Below, in pieces: positions 42,462 to 50,596 of a stretch of DNA of 64,000 nt. Both the position numbers and the translations under genes were made by a program. Position 1 is the first letter of the stretch. The number at the start of each line of letters is the position of its first letter. The notes below the pieces were generated by a model that had not been told where the DNA came from, searched no databases, and saw nothing but the letters and a program-made list of their open reading frames with translations. The stretch is from Granulicella tundricola MP5ACTX9 (GTDB lineage: Bacteria; Acidobacteriota; Terriglobia; Terriglobales; Acidobacteriaceae), in contig NC_015064.1 in the NCBI RefSeq assembly GCF_000178975.2, forward strand, positions 4,245,154 through 4,309,153. Reading direction: 5' to 3'.

Positions 42462-43832
42462 CTACTTGCCGATGCAAAACGTAGAAAATATCAGGTTCAG
42501 AATCTCATCTGCGCTCGTCGCGCCTGTGAGCCGGTCGAGCGCATCCAGCGCTCCATACAGATCGAGCAGCAACAACTCATGCGGCAGTCCATCTTGCGCA
42601 GCCACAGCCGCGATTTCCAAGGCATCCACCGCCTGCATGATTGCCCCATGCTGTCGCACATTGGTCAACACTGCGCTCTCCGGCGGCGTCGCCGTTTGCG
42701 TCAGAGCCATTACGATTGCCCGCTTGAGTTCCTCAATGCCTTCGCCCGTCAGCGCGCTCGTACGGATCGCCCCTTCAGATGCCTCTGCGCCAACGCCAGC
42801 CGACAGCAGATCGCTCTTGTTCAGCACTCTCAAGTAAGGCCTTGCCTCAGCCACCACAATCTCATCTATGTCCTTCGTCAGTGCGCCGCCATCGACCACA
42901 TGCAGCACAAGATCCGCCTCCGCCATCGCGACATTCGTCCGCTCAATGCCTTGCCGCTCTGCCTCACCTTCGGGCCCGTCTGGAGCTGTACGCAATCCGG
43001 CCGTGTCGATCAGCTCCACCGGAATTCCCTCAATGGACATACGCTCGCTGATGGCGTCCCGTGTCGTGCCTGGCTGATCCGTTACGATCGCTCTCTGCCG
43101 CACCAGCAGACGATTGAAGAGGGAGGACTTGCCTGCGTTCGGACGCCCGACAATCGCCAGCGTGAAGCCCTCCCGCACAATTCGCCCATAGTCATAAGTA
43201 GCCGCCAGCGCCTGCAGAGGATCGCGCACGCTCTCTATCCGAGCTGCAATCTCGGCTTCCGTCATGAGATCCAGATCGTCCTCGGCGAAGTCCACTCCGG
43301 CTTCCAGCCCTGCAATCAGTTCCACCAGCCTGCGCTTGATTGGAGCCACGATCTTTGAAAGCGCTCCTCCCAGTTGGGCTGCCGCGATCCTTGCCTGGTG
43401 CAGCGTCGTTGCTTCAATCAGGTCGTGGACCGCTTCGGCCTGCGTCAGGTCCAGCCGGCCAGACAGGAAGGCTCGCTGCGTGAATTCTCCGGGCTCCGCG
43501 AGGCGTGCCCCGGCCTGCACGCAGCCGCGCAGCACTGCCTCCAGCAGCACCGGAGAGCTATGACACGCAATCTCTACAACGTCTTCAGTCGTGTACGAAT
43601 GTGGCGCCTCGTAGAGCGTCACCACGGCTTCATCGAGTACTTCACCGGACTCTGGATCTACGATCTTTGCCAGACGAACCCGGCCCGGCTCCAGCGCGTG
43701 CTTCAGCCGCAGCATCGGCAGGGCGATCGCACGAGCATCCGCACCGGACAGCCGCACTACCCCAATCCCGCCTCGCCCCGGCGGCGTGGAGATCGCCACG
43801 ATCGTATCGTTCCTGAAGCTTCCATTCTGCAT
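42462..43832 (-). CDS. mnmE: tRNA modification GTPase MnmE
   Basis: Partner of MnmG in wobble-uridine modification. The protein has 456 residues from MQNGSFRNDTIVAISTPP (43832; GGAGG upstream); a much longer open frame runs upstream but lacks homology. The N-terminal tetrahydrofolate-binding domain holds TPPGRGGIGVVRLSG. The G domain, inserted in the helical domain, has GRPNAGKSSLFN, DTAGLRTA and NKSD, and the C-terminal C-I-G-K carries the family's catalytic cysteine. Confidence 0.96.
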   Translation of the reverse strand: MQNGSFRNDTIVAISTPPGRGGIGVVRLSGADARAIALPMLRLKHALEPGRVRLAKIVDPESGEVLDEAVVTLYEAPHSYTTEDVVEIACHSSPVLLEAVLRGCVQAGARLAEPGEFTQRAFLSGRLDLTQAEAVHDLIEATTLHQARIAAAQLGGALSKIVAPIKRRLVELIAGLEAGVDFAEDDLDLMTEAEIAARIESVRDPLQALAATYDYGRIVREGFTLAIVGRPNAGKSSLFNRLLVRQRAIVTDQPGTTRDAISERMSIEGIPVELIDTAGLRTAPDGPEGEAERQGIERTNVAMAEADLVLHVVDGGALTKDIDEIVVAEARPYLRVLNKSDLLSAGVGAEASEGAIRTSALTGEGIEELKRAIVMALTQTATPPESAVLTNVRQHGAIMQAVDALEIAAVAAQDGLPHELLLLDLYGALDALDRLTGATSADEILNLIFSTFCIGK

Positions 43833-43899
43833 CTCGCTCAGGATACCTCCGCGCGGCCAGTCGCCGTCTTTGCACAGCCGCCAGGCATACCATCGGGGT

Positions 43900-44592
43900 A
43901 TGTCCGCGCACTTCTCTCCCGCTGCGTTTAAATTCCTCCGTGGCCTGGCCCGCAACAACGATCGTGAATGGTTCAACGAGCGCAAGCCCGTTTATGAGCA
44001 GGAGCTCAAAGCTCCTATGCTCGACCTCATCAATCAGATCAATGAGGCCTTCGTCGATTTCGCGCCGGACTTCATCCGCCCCGCGCATAAGTCCCTCATG
44101 CGCATCTATCGCGATATTCGCTTCGCCAAAGACAAGCGCCCCTACAAGACGAACGTAGCCGCCTGGTGGGCTCGCCAGGGCCTGGAGAAGACCTCCGGCG
44201 GCGGTTTCTACTTTGAGATCAACGCTACCCACATCACCATCGCCGCAGGTGTGTACATGCCGGAGCGGGAGCAGCTTCTGGCTATCCGTCGTCATTTACT
44301 TGACCACCACGAGGAGCTTCGCGGCCTCTTCAGCGCAAAAAAGACCCTAGCACTCCTGACGCCGTTCGACGGCCTCAAGCTCACACGCGCGCCCAAGGGA
44401 TTTCCCGCGGATCATCCTGCGCTCGACCTTATTCTTCAGCGTCAGTGGGGCGTGTCCGCCCAGCTTCCGGCCGATCTCGCCCTCACCCCGAAACTTACCG
44501 GTGAGATCGTCAAGCGTTTCAAGGCTGCAGCGCCCATTGTCGATCTACTCAACGCGCCTCTCGTTCGCCGCCCGTCGAAGCCTCTCTTTTAG
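43900..44592 (+). CDS. DUF2461 (TIGR02453) family protein
   Basis: A 230-residue protein of a widespread, uncharacterised family. The start at 43900 (MSAHFSPAAFKFLRGLARNNDREWFNERKPVYE) and the motifs FIRPAHKSLMRIYRDIRFAKDKRPYKTNVAAWW and GGFYFEINATHITIAAGVYMPE are diagnostic. It is transcribed divergently from mnmE with only 67 bases between starts. No enzymatic residues can be assigned. Confidence 0.9.
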   Translation: MSAHFSPAAFKFLRGLARNNDREWFNERKPVYEQELKAPMLDLINQINEAFVDFAPDFIRPAHKSLMRIYRDIRFAKDKRPYKTNVAAWWARQGLEKTSGGGFYFEINATHITIAAGVYMPEREQLLAIRRHLLDHHEELRGLFSAKKTLALLTPFDGLKLTRAPKGFPADHPALDLILQRQWGVSAQLPADLALTPKLTGEIVKRFKAAAPIVDLLNAPLVRRPSKPLF

Positions 44593-44853
44593 CGGTTTTT
44601 CCACTTAAACGGGTATAAAACCGGAGACAAGAGGGATAAAACCCGAAAATATCTGTGGAAAGCGCCCAAATCCAATTGACAAAGCTCCCGGAAGAGTCGA
44701 AGGTGGATTGCGGTACGGTTCTCTGGGCACCTGAAACCCGCGTCATTACAGGCGATTGAATCGTCCATGGGCTCGGTAAAAGGCTTTTCCGATACGCACC
44801 ACGCTTTTGTTCCACAGCAGCGCATCTCTAACGAAGAACGAAGGAGTAACAAC

Positions 44854-45150
44854 ATGGCAAAGGGTATGACCAAGACGGCGCTTGTCCGCGCACTGGCAGA
44901 AAAGATGGAACTCACCAACAAGCAGACCGCGGCCTTCCTCGACCTGCTCGCCGAAACGGCTGTCAAAGAGACCAAGAAGAATGGCGAGTTCACCATTCCT
45001 GGTATCGGCAAGCTGGTGAAGGCAGAACGCAAGGCTCGCCTCGGCCGCAACCCTCAGACCGGTGAGACCATCAAGATCAAGGCCAAGACCGTCGTGAAGT
45101 TCCGCGTCGCCAAGATCGCCAAGGACACCATCGCACCCGTCAAGAAGTAG
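44854..45150 (+). CDS. hup: HU-family nucleoid DNA-binding protein
   Basis: A 98-residue histone-like protein (start 44854 after GAAGGAG; an in-frame ATG upstream at 44767 adds unrelated sequence). The N-terminal helices KTALVRALAEKMELTNKQTAAFLDLLAETAVKE and the beta arm with FTIPGIGKLVKAERKARLGRNPQTGETIKIKAKTVVKFRVAK, including the intercalating proline in RNPQTG, identify the HU/IHF fold. TTGACA at 44676-44681 is a possible -35 box, but no good -10 partner was seen. A strong terminator follows. Confidence 0.95.
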   Translation: MAKGMTKTALVRALAEKMELTNKQTAAFLDLLAETAVKETKKNGEFTIPGIGKLVKAERKARLGRNPQTGETIKIKAKTVVKFRVAKIAKDTIAPVKK

Positions 45151-45157
45151 TCATACG

Positions 45158-45189
45158 CCCACGATTCCCCCGGGGAATCGTGGGTTTTT
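45158..45189 (+). terminator. Intrinsic terminator after HU
   Basis: CCCACGATTCCCC (45158-45170) and GGGGAATCGTGGG (45172-45184) form a stem, followed by five T (45185-45189). It begins eight bases after the stop codon and reaches the end of the convergent methyltransferase gene (45188). Confidence 0.93.
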
Positions 45190-45916
45190 ACCTTGTGTTC
45201 GGCTTCAGCGCGCGGGTCAGCAGTGAGACGCCCAAGCTGACCAGGACGCATTGAGTAAGTAAGGACGCGTTGTAGCGCCAGCCGGCGAAGGCGAACGAAC
45301 CGGCGACACCCCACATATAAATCTCTCCGAGGAAAGCTTGCCCCCAGCGGGCTGGCTGTCCGGACGCGGCTACTTTTGCCTTGATGGAGGGTAGGAGCCG
45401 GGGGACGAGCGCTTTGTAGGCCAGGTAGGGGTCGCCTAATGAGCCAGCCAGAAAGGCTTCTTCCCCGAAGATCAGGCGGATCTGCATGATGCCGATGGCC
45501 AGGATGGCGAAGATAGCCCCGGACTGCGGCATCAGGAGCGCCAGGGCGAAGGTGTGGATGAAGGTTCCGAGGTAGAGCGGGTTGCGGAGATGGCGGTAGG
45601 GGCCGTCGGCCACGACTCCGGCGTGCATGCGGCCGTCCTGTACTACGCCTGAGCCGAGATAGGCTGAACCCCAGGTGCGGAGGCCGGCTCCGGTGAAGGC
45701 GCAGAGGATCCCGATGACGAGGAGGAGGTCGAACGCAGCGCCGATATTCAGGATGCCGTTCTTGGCGAGTGCTGCGGAGAGAACGCCCCAGACATGGGCG
45801 TTGGGGCCGGTGGGATCAGTGTGCAGGGCGTAGTTCCACGGGGACCAGAAGGCCAGGACGTAGACGATGCCGTGGAAGAGGTAGCGGAGTCGGAATTCGA
45901 GCGCAGAGGCCTTCAC
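45188..45916 (-). CDS. Isoprenylcysteine carboxyl methyltransferase-like integral membrane methyltransferase
   Basis: 242 residues with five or six hydrophobic helices and the ICMT/PEMT signature GPYRHLRNPLYLGTFIHTFALALL, then FGEEAFLAGSLGDPYLAYKALVPRLLP, which forms the S-adenosylmethionine pocket. Bacterial members methylate membrane lipids or small molecules; the substrate is not known. The GTG start overlaps the stop of the upstream amidohydrolase (GTGA), so the two are coupled. Confidence 0.85.
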   Translation of the reverse strand: MKASALEFRLRYLFHGIVYVLAFWSPWNYALHTDPTGPNAHVWGVLSAALAKNGILNIGAAFDLLLVIGILCAFTGAGLRTWGSAYLGSGVVQDGRMHAGVVADGPYRHLRNPLYLGTFIHTFALALLMPQSGAIFAILAIGIMQIRLIFGEEAFLAGSLGDPYLAYKALVPRLLPSIKAKVAASGQPARWGQAFLGEIYMWGVAGSFAFAGWRYNASLLTQCVLVSLGVSLLTRALKPNTR

Positions 45917-47277
45917 AGGGCAGGCACCGAGACGACCATCGCTCCGGGGAGGGTGTTTCCGGCCATGGGGTTGAGTTTTTCGACGGCTGCCGGGGCAGAC
46001 TCATCCTTGTAGACGACGCCGGACTTCATGACGAAGTTGACGTGCTGGAGGAGCCGGATGTCCTTGAGGGGGTCGCCTTCGACTGCGATGACGTCTGCCC
46101 ATTTGCCTACGTCGATGGAGCCGGCTTTATCGGTCCAGCCCATAAGGTCGGCGGCGTTGAGGGTGCCGGTCTGGAGCGAGGCCAGGGGGCTCATGCCGTA
46201 GTCGCGGACGTAGACCTCAAACTCATGCGCGTTGAGACCGTGGGGATAAACGGCCGCGTCTGTGCCCATGGCGACCTTGACGCCGGCGGCGATGGCTCGC
46301 TTGTGGTTGGCGCGGGCGACGGAGGTGACGTCGTGCATCTTCTGGGCGTAAAACGCTGGGAGCTTGCCGTTTTCCTTGTACCAGTCATAGAGGTAGCTGG
46401 TGGGGACGAGGTAGGTGCCGTGTTGCTTCATGAGCTTGATGCTGGCGTCGTCGATGTAGGAGCCGTGCTCAATGGAATCGACGCCGGCCTGGGTGGCGAG
46501 GGCGATGGCCTGGGCTCCGTGGGCGTGGGCGGCGACCTTGCGGCCGAGGCGGTGGGCGTCGGCGCAGATGGCCTGCATCTCCTCAAGGGTGTACTGGCTG
46601 GCCTGTGGGTCGTCGCCCTTCGACAGGACGCCTCCGCTGGCACCGATCTTGATGAGATCCGCGCCGTACTTGATGTTCTGGCGAACCTTCTGCTGGACCG
46701 CGGGGATACCGTCGGCTACGCCCTGGCCGGTGACGTGGTACTCGAAGGGCAGGAGGTTTTCATCCATGTGTCCCCCGGTAATCCCCAAAGCAGGACCAGA
46801 GACCTGCATGTGCGGGCCGGGGATGTGGCCGAGGTTGATCTCGTCCCGGAGAGCTACGTCCGTGTAGTCGTTGGCGCCTACGTTGCGGACGCTGGTGAAG
46901 CCGGCTTCCAGGGTCGTTTTGGCGTTTTCTACGCCGATGATGGCCTCCTTGCCGGGGGTCATGGAGAGCTCAAAGTAGGGATCGAAGTTGGTGGTGCCGG
47001 TGAGGTGGACGTGGACGTCGAACATTCCCGGGAGGACTGTGTACTTTGTCAGGTCCAGTTCACGGTCGCCGGCCTGCGCGGGAGTCTGGGCCGTGGGGGA
47101 GATGGCGGTTATTTTGTCTCCGGTGACCACGATGGTTAACCCCTCCGGCTCAGCTCCGGTGTGGACGTTGAGGAGATGGCCGGTGCGGACCAGTGTCCGG
47201 GGCGCGGTTTGGGCTGAAGCTGCGATTGTCAGGGAAAACGCGGCTACGGAGGCGATTCTGGCGAGCTTTGGGCGCAT
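45913..47277 (-). CDS. Secreted amidohydrolase-family metal hydrolase
   Basis: A 454-residue TIM-barrel hydrolase of the imidazolonepropionase/dipeptidase-like branch. Signal peptide MRPKLARIASVAAFSLTIAASAQ. Metal ligands: HVH in VLPGMFDVHVHLTGT, the lysine in GADLIKIGASGG (possibly carbamylated), histidines in KVAAHAHGAQ and SIEHGSYID, and the aspartate in AMGTDAAVYPHG. Likely hydrolyses amide or peptide-like bonds outside the cytoplasm, perhaps prolyl dipeptides. Overlaps the methyltransferase gene by four bases. Confidence 0.9.
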   Translation of the reverse strand: MRPKLARIASVAAFSLTIAASAQTAPRTLVRTGHLLNVHTGAEPEGLTIVVTGDKITAISPTAQTPAQAGDRELDLTKYTVLPGMFDVHVHLTGTTNFDPYFELSMTPGKEAIIGVENAKTTLEAGFTSVRNVGANDYTDVALRDEINLGHIPGPHMQVSGPALGITGGHMDENLLPFEYHVTGQGVADGIPAVQQKVRQNIKYGADLIKIGASGGVLSKGDDPQASQYTLEEMQAICADAHRLGRKVAAHAHGAQAIALATQAGVDSIEHGSYIDDASIKLMKQHGTYLVPTSYLYDWYKENGKLPAFYAQKMHDVTSVARANHKRAIAAGVKVAMGTDAAVYPHGLNAHEFEVYVRDYGMSPLASLQTGTLNAADLMGWTDKAGSIDVGKWADVIAVEGDPLKDIRLLQHVNFVMKSGVVYKDESAPAAVEKLNPMAGNTLPGAMVVSVPAL

Positions 47278-47308
47278 GTAAATTCCTTGGCTGGGAGGCG
47301 ACTGCTGC

Positions 47309-48214
47309 TTATTCGGTGGGTTGAGCGTTAAGGGCGGTGAGTAGGGCGTCGAAGTCTTCGAGGTTGGCGTACTCGATGATGACTTTGCCTTTGCCCTTCT
47401 TGTCTTCGATCTTGACGCGGAGGCCGAGGGAGCGCTGAAGGCGAGTCTGGGCTTCGTGGACGTTGGGGTCCTGGCCGGCTTCGGCGATCTGCTGCTTTTC
47501 CAGCTTGCCGGGGCGGCTCTCCGGGTTCATCAGGCCGTGGATGTAGGTTTCGGTCTGGCGGACGGACATGCTGAGGGCCATGACCTTCTGGGCGGCTGAG
47601 GCGATCTGCTCCGGGGAGCCGAGGCCGAGAAGGGTGCGGGCGTGGCCGAAGCTGAGGTCACCCGCTTCTACCCGGGCCTGGATGGTCTCCGGGAGCTTCA
47701 GGAGGCGGAGGAAGTTGCCGACGGAGGCGCGGTCCTTGCCGGTGCGCGTTGCCATCTGCTCCTGGGTCATCTTGAAGTCGTGGGAGAGTCGGTGGTAGGC
47801 GCGAGCCTGCTCCATGGGGTTGAGGTCTGCGCGCTGGAGGTTCTCGACGATGGTCATCTCCATGGCCTGCTCGTCCGAGACCTCACGGACGATGGCGGGG
47901 ATGGTCGCTTTGCCGGCCTGCTTGGAGGCGATGAGGCGGCGTTCCCCGGTGATGAGCTGGTATCGGTCTCCGGGGAGGACGCGGACGACGATGGGCTGGA
48001 CGACGCCTGAGGCGGCGATGGACTGGGCTAGCTCGGTGAGTTTGGCCTCGTCAAAGGTGGTGCGGGTCTGGAAGGGGTTGCGATCGATCAGACCGACGGG
48101 GATCTCGAGTGGCTTGCCGGTGCTGGGTGGGGCGGCCTCCGCCTTGAGGGATGGGAGGAGGGATTCCAGGCCTTTGCCTAGGGCGCGGCGCTTTGGGTCG
48201 GGAGATGGGGGCAT
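47309..48214 (-). CDS. parB: Chromosome-partitioning protein ParB (Spo0J-like, CTPase)
   Basis: A 301-residue parS-binding clamp. The N-terminal CTP-binding part shows the conserved GERRLIASKQAGKATIPAIV motif (box II), followed by the helix-turn-helix (MTQEQMATRTGKDRASVGNFLRLLKLP) that reads parS and the C-terminal dimerisation domain (VKIEDKKGKGKVIIEYANLEDFDALLTAL). It ends the parA-parB pair; four matching parS palindromes lie within 5 kb. Confidence 0.96.
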   Translation of the reverse strand: MPPSPDPKRRALGKGLESLLPSLKAEAAPPSTGKPLEIPVGLIDRNPFQTRTTFDEAKLTELAQSIAASGVVQPIVVRVLPGDRYQLITGERRLIASKQAGKATIPAIVREVSDEQAMEMTIVENLQRADLNPMEQARAYHRLSHDFKMTQEQMATRTGKDRASVGNFLRLLKLPETIQARVEAGDLSFGHARTLLGLGSPEQIASAAQKVMALSMSVRQTETYIHGLMNPESRPGKLEKQQIAEAGQDPNVHEAQTRLQRSLGLRVKIEDKKGKGKVIIEYANLEDFDALLTALNAQPTE

Positions 48215-48238
48215 GGGGTCCTTCGTTCTTGGTGGTCA

Positions 48239-48275
48239 GGGAGCAGGGATCAGTTGTCAGGGATCAGTTGCTAAG
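48239..48275. repeat. CAGGGATCAGTTG repeat overlapping the parA stop codon
   Basis: GGGAGCAGGGATCAGTTG and CAGGGATCAGTTG in tandem. The parA stop codon (TGA) is supplied by the CTGATCCCTG core. It belongs to the same family as the copies in mnmG and folC. Confidence 0.75.
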
Positions 48276-49097
48276 GGCGATGTTGTTGCGTTCTAGGATT
48301 TCTTTGGTGAGGTCGCGGTAGGCTTCGGCTCCCCGGGAGCGGGGGTCATAGAGTTCTACGGGGAGGCCGTGGCTGGGGGCTTCTGCCAGGCGGACGTTGC
48401 GGGGGATGGTGGTTTTTAGGAGCTTATCCCCGAAGAACTCCTTCAGGTTTGCTGCTACCTGCTGGGAGAGGTTGGTGCGGTCGTCGTACATGGTGAGGAG
48501 GACGCCTTCCAGGGCGAGCTCGGGATTGAAGGCCTGGGCTACCTTGTCGAGCGTGGAGATGAGCTCTGAGACGCCTTCGAGGGCGTAGTACTCGGCCTGG
48601 AGGGGGACCAAGAGACCTTCTGCGGCTACCAGGGCGTTGAGGGTGAGGAGGTCCAGGGCGGGGGGGCAGTCCAGGACGATGAAGCGGAAGTCGTTATTCA
48701 GGAGGGCTATGGCGTCGCGGAGGCGGTATTCGCGGCGTTCGGCTTCGACAAGCTCGATATTTGCCCCGATAAGGTTTTTGCTGCCGGGGATGAGCTTGAG
48801 GTTGTCGATTGGGGTGGGCTGGATGGCCTCCATGAGGGTGGTGGGGCCTAGGAGGATGTCGTAGATGGAGAGGCGCTGCTCTTCTGCGTCCTTCTGGCGG
48901 CGAAAGCCGAGGCCTCCGGTGGTGTTGGCCTGGGGGTCGCAGTCGATGAGGAGGGTTGCGTGGCCGGCTACAGCGAGGCCTGCGGCGAGGTTGACTGCGG
49001 TGGTGGTCTTGCCGACGCCGCCTTTTTGATTGACGACGGCGATGACCTTGGTTTTATGGGCGGGGGTTTCCGGAGGGGCGGACTTGTCGGCTTTCAT
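48264..49097 (-). CDS. parA: Chromosome-partitioning ATPase ParA (Soj)
   Basis: A deviant-Walker ATPase that positions ParB-parS complexes. The start at 49097 gives 277 residues; a longer version from an ATG inside parS (49220) would add about 41 residues and is less likely. KVIAVVNQKGGVGKTTTAVNLAAGL holds the deviant Walker A (K-G-G-V-G-K-T), DCDPQANTTGGLG is motif A', and FIVLDCPPALDLLTLNALVAA is Walker B. The C-terminal NIALSN end is created by the repeat at 48239-48275. Gap to parB is 49 bases. Confidence 0.96.
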   Translation of the reverse strand: MKADKSAPPETPAHKTKVIAVVNQKGGVGKTTTAVNLAAGLAVAGHATLLIDCDPQANTTGGLGFRRQKDAEEQRLSIYDILLGPTTLMEAIQPTPIDNLKLIPGSKNLIGANIELVEAERREYRLRDAIALLNNDFRFIVLDCPPALDLLTLNALVAAEGLLVPLQAEYYALEGVSELISTLDKVAQAFNPELALEGVLLTMYDDRTNLSQQVAANLKEFFGDKLLKTTIPRNVRLAEAPSHGLPVELYDPRSRGAEAYRDLTKEILERNNIALSN

Positions 49098-49203
49098 GCG
49101 TTGCTTCAGCGTAGCGGGTTCGGGTTGGGGGCGCAAACGGCAGATCGATGTTCTCGGTTTTCCGGGCGTTTTGCGGCAAAATGCCCTTTTTGCGTTTATG
49201 CAG

Positions 49204-49219
49204 TGTTCCACGTGGAACA
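49204..49219. promoter_or_regulatory. parS site 1
   Basis: Perfect 16-bp palindrome TGTTCCACGTGGAACA, the known ParB recognition sequence of many bacteria. It lies 107 bases upstream of the parA start. Confidence 0.95.
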
Positions 49220-49280
49220 ATTCTGCGACTCATACTGGTTAAGTTGTTTACTTTTAGTTACTTACGGGGCTGGTGTGGTG

Positions 49281-49351
49281 CCACAAATGTGCATTTTTGC
49301 TGGTTTTTGTGGTGTTTCTGCACCACAAATCACCATACGTGGACCACAAAT
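49281..49351. promoter_or_regulatory. CCACAAAT direct-repeat array between parS sites
   Basis: CCACAAAT occurs at 49281-49288, 49323-49330 and 49344-49351, with start spacing 42 and 21 bases (four and two helical turns). An inverted TTTTGTGG copy lies near 49305-49312. The regular spacing suggests a protein-binding array, perhaps for a regulator of parAB. Confidence 0.5.
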
Positions 49352-49354
49352 GGA

Positions 49355-49384
49355 ACGGGGATGTTCCACGTGGAACATCCCCGT
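49355..49384. promoter_or_regulatory. parS site 2 within a 30-bp perfect palindrome
   Basis: The 16-bp parS core (49362-49377) is extended to a perfect 30-bp palindrome by ACGGGGA on the left and TCCCCGT on the right. It lies just after the collagen-like gene, where it may also act as a transcription-ending hairpin on the minus strand. Confidence 0.93.
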
Positions 49385-49398
49385 CTCGTTGGGGAAGA

Positions 49399-50463
49399 TT
49401 AGTCGCGAGGTGGGAAGATTCCCTTGAAGCAGATGGAGTAGTAGAGACCGGATGGTGCCGCGGCAGCCAGGTTAGGTACGGCGAAGGTATGGACGCCGTC
49501 TCCACCGAAGCGGGTACCAAGGATGGAGAAGAGCGCTGTGTTTTGACTGATTTGATAGAGCGAGCCATCGGCTGGGAAGAAGTTCCCTCCGTAGTACCGG
49601 TTGGTGGAGAGGACCATATCGCCGAGGGTGCAGGCTCCGCCGTTGCCGTCAAGGAACTGGGCGTTGTACTGCTCGCTTGGGACGACGGTGAGGAGGGTTG
49701 AGAGCGCCTGGAGAGGGGCAGGAAGGGTTGTGGAGCCGGGGGTTCCCTGTGGGCCTTGGGCTCCGGCGGGGCCGGTGGGACCGGTGGGTCCCTGAACACC
49801 GGCGGGACCAAGCGGGCCAGCGGGGCCAGTGGCTCCGATCGTTCCGGCAGGACCGGATGGGCCGATTGGGCCGATGGCCCCTGTTGCTCCGTTGGGACCG
49901 GCTGGGCCTATCGCGCCGTTGGCACCGGTGGCACCTTTGGCTCCTGCGGTTCCGGCAGGGCCGGTGGGACCGGCGACACCGGCAGGGCCTATCGAACCAG
50001 TGGCTCCGGCAACGCCTGCGGGGCCGACAGGGCCGTTAGCTCCTGTGGCACCTTTGGCACCTGCCGGACCGATTGGGCCGATTGCGCCTGCGGGGCCGGC
50101 TATTCCTGTGGGGCCTGCGGGGCCTTTAGCTCCTGCGACTCCTGCGGGGCCGACTGGGCCGGTGGTTCCCGTTGCGCCTTTGGCTCCTGTCAGGCCGGGG
50201 AGGCCTATAGGGCCTTGTGGACCGGGGGGACCTTCAGGACCGGCGATGCCCTTGATGTTCCACTCGACGAGCTTTTCCTCTTTGTGGCAGTCCTTGGGGG
50301 CTTTGACGATGCGGGCGAAGTCGGCGAAGTCTGTGACGCAGGCGTAGATGACGTTGGTGGAGGGGGTGGCGGGCGATCTCTTGTCGGCCTGGACCTCCGT
50401 TTGGGCGAGACCGGTGGCAGGCAGCAGCGCCGCTGCCAACACAAGGCTTGGGAAGGGCTTCAT
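49399..50463 (-). CDS. Collagen-like G-x-y repeat protein with phage tail-collar C-terminus
   Basis: A 354-residue secreted protein: signal peptide MKPFPSLVLAAALLPATGLAQ, a short globular piece with paired cysteines (YACVTDFADFARIVKAPKDCHKEE), then about 50 G-x-y triplets (GPAGVAGAKGPAGPTGIAG) predicting a collagen-like triple helix. The C-terminus (CTLGDMVLSTNRYYGGNFFPADG, QNTALFSILGTRFGGDGVHTFAVPNL) matches the phage tail-collar / microcystin-dependent-protein domain that trimerises fibres. The product is probably a fibrous surface filament. It sits between parA and rsmG, inside the parS cluster. Confidence 0.9.
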   Translation of the reverse strand: MKPFPSLVLAAALLPATGLAQTEVQADKRSPATPSTNVIYACVTDFADFARIVKAPKDCHKEEKLVEWNIKGIAGPEGPPGPQGPIGLPGLTGAKGATGTTGPVGPAGVAGAKGPAGPTGIAGPAGAIGPIGPAGAKGATGANGPVGPAGVAGATGSIGPAGVAGPTGPAGTAGAKGATGANGAIGPAGPNGATGAIGPIGPSGPAGTIGATGPAGPLGPAGVQGPTGPTGPAGAQGPQGTPGSTTLPAPLQALSTLLTVVPSEQYNAQFLDGNGGACTLGDMVLSTNRYYGGNFFPADGSLYQISQNTALFSILGTRFGGDGVHTFAVPNLAAAAPSGLYYSICFKGIFPPRD

Positions 50464-50580
50464 TGGATGACTCCTAAAGGATTGAAAACAGTGGCCTGGT
50501 CGTGCTGGGGATGTGGAGAAGGCTACACCGATTTTGCGGATTCGTCAGGAGTTTGTTTGGGTGGTTACTAAAGAGCGGAT

Positions 50581-50596
50581 TGTTCCACGTGGAACA
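50581..50596. promoter_or_regulatory. parS site 3
   Basis: TGTTCCACGTGGAACA, directly abutting the last base of the rsmG stop codon (50597). Confidence 0.95.

Larger units (their letters stand above)
49098..49398. promoter_or_regulatory. parA upstream region with two parS sites and a phased repeat array
   Basis: 301 bases without coding sequence, holding parS at 49204 and 49362 and three CCACAAAT repeats between them. It must contain the parA promoter on the minus strand, so ParB binding could repress or shape parAB expression. Confidence 0.6.

Noticed and set aside
43833..43985. N-terminal extension of mnmE
   Set aside because: No MnmE homology upstream of MQNGSFRND, and the extension overlaps the divergent DUF2461 gene start.
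44676..44710. Sigma-70 promoter for HU
   Set aside because: TTGACA is present, but no acceptable -10 hexamer lies at the right distance, so it is not listed as a promoter.
49098..49220. Longer ParA starting with MFHVEH
   Set aside because: The ATG lies within parS and the extra 41 residues look non-conserved; the start at 49097 gives a standard ParA.
49756..50571. Glycine- or proline-rich frames opposite the collagen-like gene
   Set aside because: G-x-y repeats automatically give open frames on both strands; only the minus-strand frame has a signal peptide and a tail-collar end.
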